From contig NZ_JAALCR010000004.1 in the NCBI RefSeq assembly GCF_011065895.1, forward strand, positions 248,001 through 312,000: 64,000 bases of DNA, written 5' to 3'. This document shows positions 27,353 to 35,829 of the stretch, one piece after another (the stretch's first letter is position 1; every line of letters begins with the position of its first letter). The translations under genes were made by a program, and so were the position numbers. The DNA comes from Paludisphaera rhizosphaerae (GTDB lineage Bacteria; Planctomycetota; Planctomycetia; Isosphaerales; Isosphaeraceae). A model generated the notes under the pieces. That model saw nothing but the letters and a program-made list of their open reading frames with translations. It was not told the origin of the DNA and ran no database searches.

Positions 27353-29143
27353 TCAACGATGCTTCGGCTCATCTTCCGCCGACGGCGATCCGCCGCCGAT
27401 CATTTTCAGTCCGGCGTCAACTTCCCTCTCGGCTTCTTGCAGTTCCATCGCCTCGAGCCGCGCTTCGAGCGCCTTCATGAGCTCGGTCGCTCGCCTTAGC
27501 CGATCGGGGTCCCCCTGGAACCAGGCGGGAAGCCCCTTCTGGAGCTTCTGGATCTTGGCCGGCAAGCGTTCCTGAACCGAGGTCGCCGCCGCTCCGCCCT
27601 TCTCGGGGTCGACGCCGATCAGCGACAGAACCTCGTCGGCGACCTTGTCCGCCTCGACCCACTTCTTCTCCGTCACAAGGCCCTGGATCTTCTGCATCAG
27701 GGGCATCGCGCGAGCCTGCCCGCCCGACTTCTGGACCCAGGCGGGAAGTTCAGCCTGAATCCGACGCATTTTGTCCTGGAACGCCTTGCTCGAGAATCCC
27801 GTCGCGGCGGATTCGACGAGTGGTTCTCCCTTTAGGAATTTCGCATAAGCGGCCAGCGCCTCGGGGTTCTCCGTCGCCTTCCGGAAGAAGTTGTCGCGCA
27901 TCGCCGCGCCGCCGATCCCCCATGAGAAGACGTTCGTCATCACGGCCCCGTGGTTGAACATCCGGCCCAGGTACGTCTCCATCGTCGGCTCGCCCGGCAT
28001 GCTCGTGGGCGAGACGTTGGTCCCCTCGGCGGAGATCCACGCGGGAGAGCCGTGCTTCGCCAGCAAGGCGCGAATCTCCGCGAACGTCGCTCCCTCGGGA
28101 TAGGTGGAGAACCCGGGACGGTACGCGGGGCTGAAGGCCACCTCCGGCACGGCGAAATGAACCTTCTCCGCGAAAGATTCCTTGGCGTCGGCCTTTCTCA
28201 AGCCCTGGTCGGTGAATGCGATGTGACAGTAGATCCGATCGCGGGGGACGCCGCCGTCGTGCAGCGAGTCAGCCCACAACTCCATGAACTCCTTGACGAT
28301 CCTCGACCGTTCGAGATCCGCGTCCTGGGGCGGGTTGGTCCGGCTGAACCCGCGATGCCCGAGCGCCCGGAATCCGAGCGGCCGGTTCGAGTCGAAATCG
28401 TCGCCGATCTGCGTCTCCCACCCAGTCATCACGCCGGCGAAGAGGTGCGACCTTCCCTGGGCCTTCAACTCCACCGACTCCCGGCGAATCTCCCCGCCGA
28501 TCAACCGGCCCCGGTCCTTGACCGCCGCAATGATCGCCGGGCTGTTGAAGCACATTTGGGGAGGAAACCGGGTCGGCTTTGGTCCCCAGTCCGCGCGTCT
28601 GCCGGCGTTCGGCGGCTCGTCCCAGCCTGCCGACTCGAGGTTGTCCGGGTTGGAAAGGAGGTCTTTTCGCTTCCCCCACATCATCGAGTCGTCGATGTGG
28701 AACGCGACCGCCACGTCGTTCTCGCGGGCCACCGCAAAGGCGTCGCGGATGAACTGGCGAGTCTCATCGTCGGACATGTCGAAGCAGAGCGGTCCAACGG
28801 CGAAACTCAGTTTTCGATGGTCGTCCCCGGTCGTCCCAATCGCCTGCGCGAGTTCGCGCACAAACGCCTCCAACTGAGCCTTCGAGAGCGAGGACCGGCC
28901 CGGGCTGGGCGGCGGCCCGGCGTAACCGGGGAGGCCGGTCATGAGCTGAAACGACAGGTACTTCGTCTCGGCCGTGCCGGCGCTTCGCGAATCCTCGCTC
29001 GCCACCTGACCGTCTCCCGCATCCAGCCCACCGGCCTTCCCGGTCGTTGTCTCGTCGGGTCGGCCTGGCCCTCCGCCGACCGCCCACCCGATCGAGGATG
29101 CAACGACAACGCCCGCTGCGAGAACCCGCAATTTCAGAATCAT
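27353..29143 (-). CDS. Secreted protein, TIM-barrel glycosidase-like, with duplicated C-terminal motif
   Basis: 596 residues. The N-terminus (MILKLRVLAAGVVVASSIGWAVG) is a signal peptide. The central region (about 60-440), with YLSFQLMTGLPGYAG, VAVAFHIDDSMMWG, GVMTGWETQIGDDF, RIYCHIAFTDQG, WISAEGTNVSPTSMPGEP and NHGAVMTNVFSWGIGG, reads like a beta/alpha barrel of glycoside-hydrolase type. Its family is not recognised. The C-terminal 140 residues contain two similar 50-residue helical units, each beginning with a variant of IQxxLPAW and ending LxMIG or LSLIG (about 458-510 and 533-586). It lies 60 bp before the membrane protein and may be co-transcribed with it. Confidence 0.6.
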   Translation of the reverse strand: MILKLRVLAAGVVVASSIGWAVGGGPGRPDETTTGKAGGLDAGDGQVASEDSRSAGTAETKYLSFQLMTGLPGYAGPPPSPGRSSLSKAQLEAFVRELAQAIGTTGDDHRKLSFAVGPLCFDMSDDETRQFIRDAFAVARENDVAVAFHIDDSMMWGKRKDLLSNPDNLESAGWDEPPNAGRRADWGPKPTRFPPQMCFNSPAIIAAVKDRGRLIGGEIRRESVELKAQGRSHLFAGVMTGWETQIGDDFDSNRPLGFRALGHRGFSRTNPPQDADLERSRIVKEFMELWADSLHDGGVPRDRIYCHIAFTDQGLRKADAKESFAEKVHFAVPEVAFSPAYRPGFSTYPEGATFAEIRALLAKHGSPAWISAEGTNVSPTSMPGEPTMETYLGRMFNHGAVMTNVFSWGIGGAAMRDNFFRKATENPEALAAYAKFLKGEPLVESAATGFSSKAFQDKMRRIQAELPAWVQKSGGQARAMPLMQKIQGLVTEKKWVEADKVADEVLSLIGVDPEKGGAAATSVQERLPAKIQKLQKGLPAWFQGDPDRLRRATELMKALEARLEAMELQEAEREVDAGLKMIGGGSPSAEDEPKHR

Positions 29144-29434
29144 CGCCGACGCCTCGAATCAGAAGGAAACGGCTGGTGGGACTAACTTCTTCTCGATGGC
29201 TACTCCCGTTACGCGATCGTGGTTTCAGGAATCGAAGGCTCCTCCGCCTCTCCCATCCGTCCCAGGCCGGGGAACGGCCACCGATTCCCTTCGACGCGTG
29301 CGCACTCGGACGACTCCCAGAGCCATATTGGATATAGGGGTCTTCCAACCACCCGTTCTTTGGCAACTCGAGTGTGGAATGGACATGGAACGGTCGCGGA
29401 GCGAGCAGAAGTGCGCGAACAAACCCGCGCATGA

Positions 29435-29469
29435 AAAAAGGCAAGTCCCTGTGTCCCAGGGACTTGCCT
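29435..29469 (-). terminator. Strong intrinsic terminator of mdh
   Basis: A perfect 15-bp stem, AAAGGCAAGTCCCTG (29435-29449) with its complement at 29455-29469, and a 5-nt loop. Read on the minus strand it is followed by TTTTTT (29437-29432, partly within the stem). It lies about 57 bp beyond the mdh stop, in the right direction. A second hairpin sits between. Confidence 0.85.
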
Positions 29470-29478
29470 TTGGTCTGA

Positions 29479-29506
29479 CGGTTGGCTCCGTTTGCGAACG
29501 GAGCCA
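29479..29506 (-). terminator. Second hairpin between mdh and its terminator
   Basis: A perfect 12-bp stem, GTTGGCTCCGTT (29479-29490) with its complement at 29495-29506, and a TGCG tetraloop. It begins about 20 bp after the mdh stop and has no T-run. It may stabilise the 3' end of the mdh message or help termination. Confidence 0.6.
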
Positions 29507-29525
29507 ACACTCGGGCTCGCCTGGA

Positions 29526-30521
29526 TCAGAGGGCGGGGCCGAGGAGATCCTTGACGGCGTCGCGTTCGGAGATGAGTTCGGCGGCGGAGGCGTCGAGGCG
29601 CTTGCGGGCGTCCTCGTCGATGGGGACGTTGGGAACGATCGACCAGGCGCCGTCGCCGCGGGAGGTCAGCGGGAAGCTGTAGATCAGGCCCGAGGGGATG
29701 CCGTAGCTGCCGTCGGAGACGACGGCCGTGCTGAACCACTCGTCGGCCGGAGTCGGGTGGTAGACGTTGTAAACCGTGTCGATCGCCGCGTTGGCGGCCG
29801 ACGCGGCCGAGGACGCGCCCCGGGCCTTGATGACGGCGCTGCCGCGCTTGGCGACGGTCGGGATGAAGGTGTCGGCCAACCAGGCGTCGTCGCGGATGAC
29901 CTTGGGGGCGGGGACGCCGGCGATCTCGGCGTTCTTGTAGTCGGGGTACTGGGTGTCGCTGTGATTGCCCCAGATCGTCATCTTCTTGACGGAGGGGACC
30001 GGCACGCCGGCCTTCTTGGCGATCTGCGCCGTGGCCCGGTTCTGGTCGAGCATCGTCATCGCGAACCAGCGGTCGGCGGGGACCTTCGGCGCGTGCGACC
30101 TGGCGATCAGGCAGTTGGTGTTGCAGGGGTTGGCGACCGTCACGACCCGGACGTTCGGGCCGGCGACCTCGTTGATCGCCTTGCCCTGGCCGGTGAAGAT
30201 CGGCCCGTTGGCGCGGATCAGGTCGGCCCGGCTCATGCCGTCCTTGCGCGGCAGGCCGCCGACGAGGATCACCCAGTCAGCGTCGGCGAAGGCGACCTCC
30301 GCCTTGTCGGACGCCTTGACGTCGGTCAGCAGCGGGAAGGCGCAGTCATCCAGCTCCATGATCGTGCCGCCCAGCGAAGGCAGGGCGGGCGTGATCTCCA
30401 GGAGTTGCAGGGCGACGGGCCGGTCAGGGCCGAAGAGGGCGCCCGAAGCGATGCGGAACAGCAGGGCGTACCCGATCTGGCCGCCGGCCCCAGTGATCGC
30501 GACCCGGATGGGAGTGGACAT
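29526..30521 (-). CDS. mdh: Malate dehydrogenase
   Basis: 331 residues, NAD-dependent malate/oxaloacetate interconversion in the TCA cycle. The Rossmann motif [19 protein letters not shown] (9-27) and the block [11 protein letters not shown] with substrate Arg92 and Arg98 identify the cytosolic-type MDH group rather than LDH-like MDH. Catalytic His187 lies in [10 protein letters not shown], and VANPCNTNC precedes it. ATG 30521. It is monocistronic, ending in two tandem hairpins. The MFS gene upstream on the same strand ends 57 bp before it. Confidence 0.96.
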   Translation of the reverse strand: MSTPIRVAITGAGGQIGYALLFRIASGALFGPDRPVALQLLEITPALPSLGGTIMELDDCAFPLLTDVKASDKAEVAFADADWVILVGGLPRKDGMSRADLIRANGPIFTGQGKAINEVAGPNVRVVTVANPCNTNCLIARSHAPKVPADRWFAMTMLDQNRATAQIAKKAGVPVPSVKKMTIWGNHSDTQYPDYKNAEIAGVPAPKVIRDDAWLADTFIPTVAKRGSAVIKARGASSAASAANAAIDTVYNVYHPTPADEWFSTAVVSDGSYGIPSGLIYSFPLTSRGDGAWSIVPNVPIDEDARKRLDASAAELISERDAVKDLLGPAL

Positions 30522-30578
30522 CTCGAAAGCTCTCCGATCGATGGCTAGTGAAAAGACGCGTTCTGGTGGATACGTGTT

Positions 30579-32054
30579 TCAATTGGGGTCAGCGGCCCGG
30601 CCCGCGCTCGACCTCGTCGGCGCGGCGCGGAGGTTGGCGAGCATCAGGGCGGCTTCGCGAGGCAGGTGGCGGGCGCCGGCGAGCAGCACGAAGCCGGCGG
30701 CGGCCAGCGTCGGAGCGGCGAACAGCAAGGCGGCCGCCACGTTCTCCGGCGATCGGCCTCCGACCACCTGGGGATTCGCCCCGATCATGGCCAGCACCCG
30801 GCCGAAGGTCGTGGCCATGAGATCGGGCTGGCCGAAGGACTCAGCCGCCCAGCCGGTCAGCCGAGGCGCCCAGGCGTCGCCGAGCAACTGGACCACGGCC
30901 ACCGCCGCGCCGCAGGCCACGCCCCGCATGTTGGGCGCGGCGACCGAGGCCAGGATGGCGAAGCAAGGCCCGAGGTTGACCGAGGCCAGAGCGACGGTCG
31001 CGAACAGGGCCGCCGGTTGCCAGGGCCGGCTCGGGCCCAGGAAGGCCACCAGCCAGCAAGGGACGGCGGCGGCGGCCGCCAGCGCCGGGATCAGGAAGTA
31101 GGCCCGGGGATCGGTCCGCCCCCAGCGGTCGGCCAGCCAGGCGCCGATGAGCAGCCCCACCGCCGCAGCCGCAGGGGGAAGCGTCCCCGTGAAGGTCGCT
31201 GCGACCGGCTCAGGCAGGCCGCGGGCGCCCATCAGGAAGGTCGGCAGCCAGGCCGTCAGGGCGCTGATCGCGAAGGCCGTGAACGTCAGCCCGAAGACGG
31301 AGTAGGTGAACGAGGAATTCACCATCAGGTCGACGTAGTCCTCGGCGCTCGGCCCGAAGGACTCGTGCCGCCGAAGTTGGGCGACGGGCACGCCCTCGCT
31401 GAGGCCGCGGACGGGGTCGGGGAGGGTCAAGCTCGCCAGGGCCAGCACCAGCGCCGGAGCGCCGGCCGCGAGGAAAGCCGTCTGCCAGGTCGTCGCGTGG
31501 GCCAGCGGCGGCCCGAGGCACAGCGCGAGCGCCGCACCGACCGGCCCGGCCAGGAAGTAGACCGCCAGGGCTCGAGCGCGGACCGTGCGAGGGAAGACGT
31601 CCATGAGCATCGTCAGGGAGACCACCCCAGCCGTCGCCGTTCCCAGGCCCACCAGGGCGCGGGCCCGCTGGAGCGCCGGGTAAGTGGCGGCCAGTCCCGA
31701 GGCCACCCCCGCCAGGCCGAAGGCGGCGATCCCCAGGGCCAGCAGCCGAGGCCGTCGAACGCGGTCGGCGAAGTAGCCCAACGTGGGAGCCCAGAGCGCC
31801 GCGGCGACCAGCGGCAGGGCCTCCAGCCAGTCGGCCTGATCGTCCCAGAGGTCCAATTCGCGACCGATCGGCAGGGCCAGGGCGGGGAAAAGCCAGCGAT
31901 CCATCGAGGCCAGCAGATTGGCCAGGAAAAGGAATCCCAGCAGCCCCCAGGTCCACCACGGGATAGGCCGAGGGTTGGAGAGCCTGCTCGGGAGGTCGGC
32001 ACGCCTGGGCGGCGGCCCGTCTCCGGCGATCGGCTCATGACTCGGCTGGCTCAC
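30579..32054 (-). CDS. Major facilitator superfamily transporter (Spinster/ACS-like)
   Basis: 491 residues with 12 predicted spans. Typical MFS pieces are the N-terminal span FLFLANLLASMDRWLFPALALPIG, the loop 2-3 motif GYFADRVRRPRLLALG, FPRTVRARALAVYFLAGPVG, and the equivalent second-half motif GAWLADRWGRTDPR. The substrate is unknown. The start is GTG 32054, after a GGAGAGAGA sequence. The first 30 residues are Pro/Arg-rich and cytoplasmic. It is transcribed away from the retron-like operon across a 200-bp divergent gap. Confidence 0.85.
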   Translation of the reverse strand: MSQPSHEPIAGDGPPPRRADLPSRLSNPRPIPWWTWGLLGFLFLANLLASMDRWLFPALALPIGRELDLWDDQADWLEALPLVAAALWAPTLGYFADRVRRPRLLALGIAAFGLAGVASGLAATYPALQRARALVGLGTATAGVVSLTMLMDVFPRTVRARALAVYFLAGPVGAALALCLGPPLAHATTWQTAFLAAGAPALVLALASLTLPDPVRGLSEGVPVAQLRRHESFGPSAEDYVDLMVNSSFTYSVFGLTFTAFAISALTAWLPTFLMGARGLPEPVAATFTGTLPPAAAAVGLLIGAWLADRWGRTDPRAYFLIPALAAAAAVPCWLVAFLGPSRPWQPAALFATVALASVNLGPCFAILASVAAPNMRGVACGAAVAVVQLLGDAWAPRLTGWAAESFGQPDLMATTFGRVLAMIGANPQVVGGRSPENVAAALLFAAPTLAAAGFVLLAGARHLPREAALMLANLRAAPTRSSAGRAADPN

Positions 32055-32205
32055 GGACGTCTCTCTCCGCTGCGGTCGCCCCCCGGGAACGAGCCGAGGT
32101 TCGAGGTCCGCGATTGATCGTAACCCGAGACCGGAGCGGGGTCCAGGGGGCGGCCGACGGGGCGAGAGCGGTCGGAGGTCCGATGATTAATAAAACACCA
32201 GTCTC

Positions 32206-32234
32206 TTGCATGCACCCGACTGGCGCACTAGAAG
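32206..32234 (+). promoter_or_regulatory. Tentative promoter of the retron-like operon
   Basis: TTGCAT (32206-32211), 17 bp, TAGAAG (32229-32234), with an AT-rich patch (GATTAATAAAA) just upstream. The match is modest, but the expected start near 32241 would place the predicted msr-msd RNA at the very 5' end of the transcript. Confidence 0.3.
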
Positions 32235-32260
32235 TGGGATGAACGCTTCAACGACAAGCG

Positions 32261-32510
32261 TCCTGAAGAGGTCTGTGCTAGCTCGACGCCCTGCGTCGGG
32301 GCGGCGTTGCGCCGCCCGAGTTTCACGCCGAACATCCGTCACAGCGAAGGCTGTTTCAGACTCGCTTCTCGGGGGAATAACCCCTCCGGCGTGGGCGGGC
32401 CTGGGGCAACCCCGCCGGACGGGGTTCCGCCCACGCCGGAGGGGTTATTCCCCCGGCGAGTCAGAGAGCCTTCGATGTCCCAGGTTTTGTGGTAGACGAA
32501 CCTCTCAGGA
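32261..32510 (+). ncRNA. Predicted retron msr-msd RNA
   Basis: Retron architecture read directly from the DNA. a1 TCCTGAAGAGGT (32261-32272) pairs with a2 ACCTCTCAGGA (32500-32510), 11 bp with one bulged A. A TAGC follows a1 (32279-32282), where the branching G is expected (32281). msr hairpins follow: CGACGC/GCGTCG (32284-32298), GGGCGGCG/CGCCGCCC (32299-32317) and ACAGC/GCTGT (32341-32354). Then comes the msd: a 7-bp outer stem (32359-32365/32456-32462) and a perfect 29-bp inner stem (32370-32398/32427-32455). No protein-coding explanation fits. It precedes the four-gene operon whose last gene encodes a retron-type reverse transcriptase. It was folded by eye only. Confidence 0.7.
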
Positions 32511-32604
32511 AAACGGGGCGGTCGATCCGGAAGACCTCCGGGTCGGCCGCCCGTCGTCGCGTATCGGCCGATGTCTTACTCGACATGAATCGAGGCCCTC
32601 TCCA

Positions 32605-35600
32605 GTGGCCACCCCGATCCGCCTTGAGGACGTCCAGCTCGCCTGGCAGGCGAGGGACCCGGAGACCGTCGCCCTCGTCGTCGACCTCGCCCGGCAGGAC
32701 GACCCCGAACCCGAGACGCCGCTCCGCCCCGGAGCGCCGACGTTCGCGGCGTTCCTGGCCGAGATCCGCTCCAAGGCGTTCCGCGCCAAACCGCGAGACG
32801 TCCAGGCCAGCGAGCGTCAGGCGAAGCTCCGGGCGCTGGAGGCGCCCGACGCCGAGCTCCCCCTCCCGGATCGCTTCAAGCTGCACACGATCCTGGAAGA
32901 GCTCTGGGCCGACGGCGGCCCGATCGCCCGGTCGTGGCTGCTCCGGATCATCGCCCAGATCCCGGCACGCTATGGTCCCTGGAAGGCCCTCAAGCGGATC
33001 TTCAAGGAGGCCGAGGCCCGGGGCGACGCCGAGGTCTTCGCCGCCCTCGCCGCCCGGTTCGACGAGATGCACGCCGAGGGAGTCTCCGAGGTCGGCCGCG
33101 CCACGCTGGCCTACCTCCGGCGTCGCGGCTGGCGGGCCCTGCGACGGGCCGCCGAGCGCCTGCCGGCCTCCTACCCAGATCTCGCCTGCGACGTCCTCGC
33201 GTGCTACGGCGAACGGACGAACTGGACGCGGACGTGGATCGCCAACCAGATCTTCTTCCATGAGGCCGGCGGCTACGGCAAGGACGAGTTCAGCAGTCCG
33301 GTCGTACACTCCAGCGACCTCCTGAAACACCGCGCCTATCCCGACCTCTGGAAGCGCACGCCCCGGCCCCTCTTCGGCCTGCTGGAGAAGGCCCGCAACG
33401 ACCGTCCCCGGAGGTTCGCGGCCGAGGCGCTGAAGGCCGACTTCCGGGCCTCGCTGCGCGAGGTCGAGCCAGCCTGGGTCGCCCGGCTGGTGGACGTTAG
33501 CAGCGAGCCCGTCGACGCCCTCATCGTCTGGATCCTGACGAACGTCCCCCGGTTCGAGCAGTCGGCCTTCCGCTCGCTGGGGCTGCACGAACCCGTCCTG
33601 AAGCTGTTCGACTCCCCCTCGCAGGAGGCTCGCACTTACGCCGCCGGCTACGCCCGAACCCACGCCCGCGACCTGCCCGTCGACGAGCTGATCCGCCTGA
33701 CCGACAACGACAACCAGGCTGTGCGAAAGCTGGCCGCCGACCTCCTGGGCGACCGCGACCCCCGCACCGAAGTCGGACTCGAAGCCTGGGGAAGGCTCCT
33801 CAACACGCAGCACGGCGCCAAACTCGCTGGGGAGGCCATCCGCAAGAACTTCGGTGCGAAGGAACTGAGCCCCGACTGGTTCCGCGACCACCTGCTCACC
33901 GACAGCCGCGAGGCGTTCGGTTTCCTGAAGGACCTGCTCGCGCGCCTCCATCCGACGGAAAAGCTCGGGGCGGGGTTCTTTCGCGACCTCATCGTTAAGG
34001 AGAGCAAGTCTCACGTTGGCTATCAGGTGCTCCTGGTCCCGTTCGCCATGGGCGAGCTGGCGAGGTTCGACCTGAACGAGCAGCCCGCCGACTTTCTCCG
34101 CCGTCTCCTGCTGAATCGGTCGACCCAGACTCAGACCGTCCGATGGGTCGAGGAGGGGAAGCTCAAGGTCCCCACGTTGGGCGTCGACTTCCTCAAGGCC
34201 CTCGCTTACGAACCGGACTTCGGGACGAATTCCTGGATCGCCGAGTTCCGCCGCACCGGGCCGGAATGGGCCCGGAAGCTCTCGTTCGACCAGGGCCTAT
34301 CCGACAAGGTCCGCGCCTGGCTCGCGGACGTGCGGAAGGTCCCGCCGGCCGACCTGGGATTCGACTGGCTCCTGTCGCTGGCGGCTCGATCGGAGCCCGC
34401 CTACCACGACTTCGCCGTGAGCGTCCTCACCAAGGGCTTCACGCCGGCCGACTTCGCCCCCCGCGAAGCGCCCGCGACGACCGCCCAGGCAGCCGGACCG
34501 GTCGACCTGAAGGGGGCGTCGTTCCTCTTCACCGGCAAAATGGCGACCCTCAAGCGGAAGGACGGCGAGGACCAGGTCAAGGCGGCAGGGGGGACGACGG
34601 CTTCGGGAGTCAACGCGAAGCTGCATTACCTGGTGATCGGCGACGAGGGGTCGCCCCTCTATGGCCACGGCAAGAAGGGGGACAAGCAGACCAAGGCCGA
34701 GTCGCTGAACGCCGCCGGAGCGAACATCAAGATCATCTCCGAGACGGCCTTCCTGAAGATGCTGGCCGGCGGGGTGCAGGAGGTGTCGACCGACGCCGTG
34801 ATGGCCGGCTGCGAACGCCTCTGGCAGATGGCGACGGCCCCCGGCCCGGCCGACGCGCCGAAGGCCCGGTTCGCCGTCGAGTACATCCTCAAGCACCACC
34901 CCGACATCGCCCTGGCCAAGACCGAACGACCCGTCGACCCCGGGGCGGAGATCCCCGCCGAGTTCCTCACGTTCGAGAGGGTCGAGCCCCTCTTCTACGA
35001 GTCCCGCAAGCCGCTTCGCGACCTGGCGTTGGAGCTGGCGCGTTGGGAGTTCGCCCGCTGGGCTCCGCCGTCCGACGCCCTCGTCCGGCTGGCAGAGAGC
35101 CCCCACGCGGACGTCCACCGGTTCGTTACGGATGCCCTGCTGGCCGAAGAAGCCCCCGAACATCGCCGCTTCCGGATCGACCCGGAGAGCCTGAGCCCCG
35201 CCGCCGTGTACGCCTTCTGCGAGTCGGCCGACGCGTCGACGCGGGACCTCGGCATGCAGCTCATCGGCCGCTCCCCCCGACTCCGGCGGCCCGAGGAATT
35301 GTTCCGCCTGACCGACAGCCCAGACCGCCGGATGCGGGCGTTCGTGATCCGGGCCCTCTGGTCGCTCTATCGCGACCGTGGCATCACGGAGGGCTGGAAA
35401 CCCTCGGCGCCGCCGAGTTCCACGATCGGCGCGGGGACTCGAAAGGCAGCCGCCGCGGCGGCCGAGAACCGGGGCACGGGCGCTCCCGCCCGCCCCGACA
35501 ACCTGCCGGCGCAACCGACCGGCATGTGGGGCCTGCTCCGCCGCTCGCTGTTCGAGCTTCCTCCGCCCAGGCCCGAGAAGGGCGAGAAGTCCGCCGGCGG

Positions 35601-35829
35601 CGAGAAGCTCAAACCGCTCCCCGCCCGCAAGGCCAAGCTGGCGATGATCGAGGTCATCCGCGACCTGGCCCTTGAGGACGTCGACTTCGCCCGGGGCGCC
35701 CTCCCCTTGCTGGAGGAGTTCCTCCCCTCGCGCGGGCCGAGCGAACGGGCCGCCTGCCTGACGGCCGTAACCCGCATTCGCCACGTCTGGCCCGAGCTGC
35801 GGCGACGGGCCGAGGAGGCGGCCTCTTGA
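32605..35829 (+). CDS. HEAT-repeat protein with internal BRCT domain
   Basis: 1074 residues from GTG 32605 (cGAGG upstream, conserved-looking VATPIRLEDVQLAW). Helical HEAT/ARM-like repeats fill the N-terminal 620 residues (for example SPSQEARTYAAGYARTHARDLPVDELIRLTDNDNQAVRKLAADLLGDRDP) and much of the C-terminal part (SPHADVHRFVTDALL, DSPDRRMRAFVIRALW). Between them, about residues 632-716, lies a BRCT domain: KGASFLFTGKMATLKRKDG, VKAAGGTTASGVNAKLHYLVIGD and INIKIISETAFLKML-like end, as in NAD-dependent DNA ligase. It probably binds DNA ends or nicked/branched nucleic acid. It is first gene of the operon, directly behind the predicted msr-msd, and its stop overlaps the next start (TTGA). A longer frame to 32206 would cover the RNA structure and is not coding. 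Confidence 0.8.
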   Translation: MATPIRLEDVQLAWQARDPETVALVVDLARQDDPEPETPLRPGAPTFAAFLAEIRSKAFRAKPRDVQASERQAKLRALEAPDAELPLPDRFKLHTILEELWADGGPIARSWLLRIIAQIPARYGPWKALKRIFKEAEARGDAEVFAALAARFDEMHAEGVSEVGRATLAYLRRRGWRALRRAAERLPASYPDLACDVLACYGERTNWTRTWIANQIFFHEAGGYGKDEFSSPVVHSSDLLKHRAYPDLWKRTPRPLFGLLEKARNDRPRRFAAEALKADFRASLREVEPAWVARLVDVSSEPVDALIVWILTNVPRFEQSAFRSLGLHEPVLKLFDSPSQEARTYAAGYARTHARDLPVDELIRLTDNDNQAVRKLAADLLGDRDPRTEVGLEAWGRLLNTQHGAKLAGEAIRKNFGAKELSPDWFRDHLLTDSREAFGFLKDLLARLHPTEKLGAGFFRDLIVKESKSHVGYQVLLVPFAMGELARFDLNEQPADFLRRLLLNRSTQTQTVRWVEEGKLKVPTLGVDFLKALAYEPDFGTNSWIAEFRRTGPEWARKLSFDQGLSDKVRAWLADVRKVPPADLGFDWLLSLAARSEPAYHDFAVSVLTKGFTPADFAPREAPATTAQAAGPVDLKGASFLFTGKMATLKRKDGEDQVKAAGGTTASGVNAKLHYLVIGDEGSPLYGHGKKGDKQTKAESLNAAGANIKIISETAFLKMLAGGVQEVSTDAVMAGCERLWQMATAPGPADAPKARFAVEYILKHHPDIALAKTERPVDPGAEIPAEFLTFERVEPLFYESRKPLRDLALELARWEFARWAPPSDALVRLAESPHADVHRFVTDALLAEEAPEHRRFRIDPESLSPAAVYAFCESADASTRDLGMQLIGRSPRLRRPEELFRLTDSPDRRMRAFVIRALWSLYRDRGITEGWKPSAPPSSTIGAGTRKAAAAAAENRGTGAPARPDNLPAQPTGMWGLLRRSLFELPPPRPEKGEKSAGGEKLKPLPARKAKLAMIEVIRDLALEDVDFARGALPLLEEFLPSRGPSERAACLTAVTRIRHVWPELRRRAEEAAS

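Noticed and set aside
32370-32455. 29-bp perfect inverted repeat read as a rho-independent terminator or MITE
   Set aside because: There is no T-run on either strand, and the structure sits inside a segment with matching a1/a2 ends and short hairpins. The msd interpretation explains more, though the mobile-element reading stays open and is listed as a refutation test.
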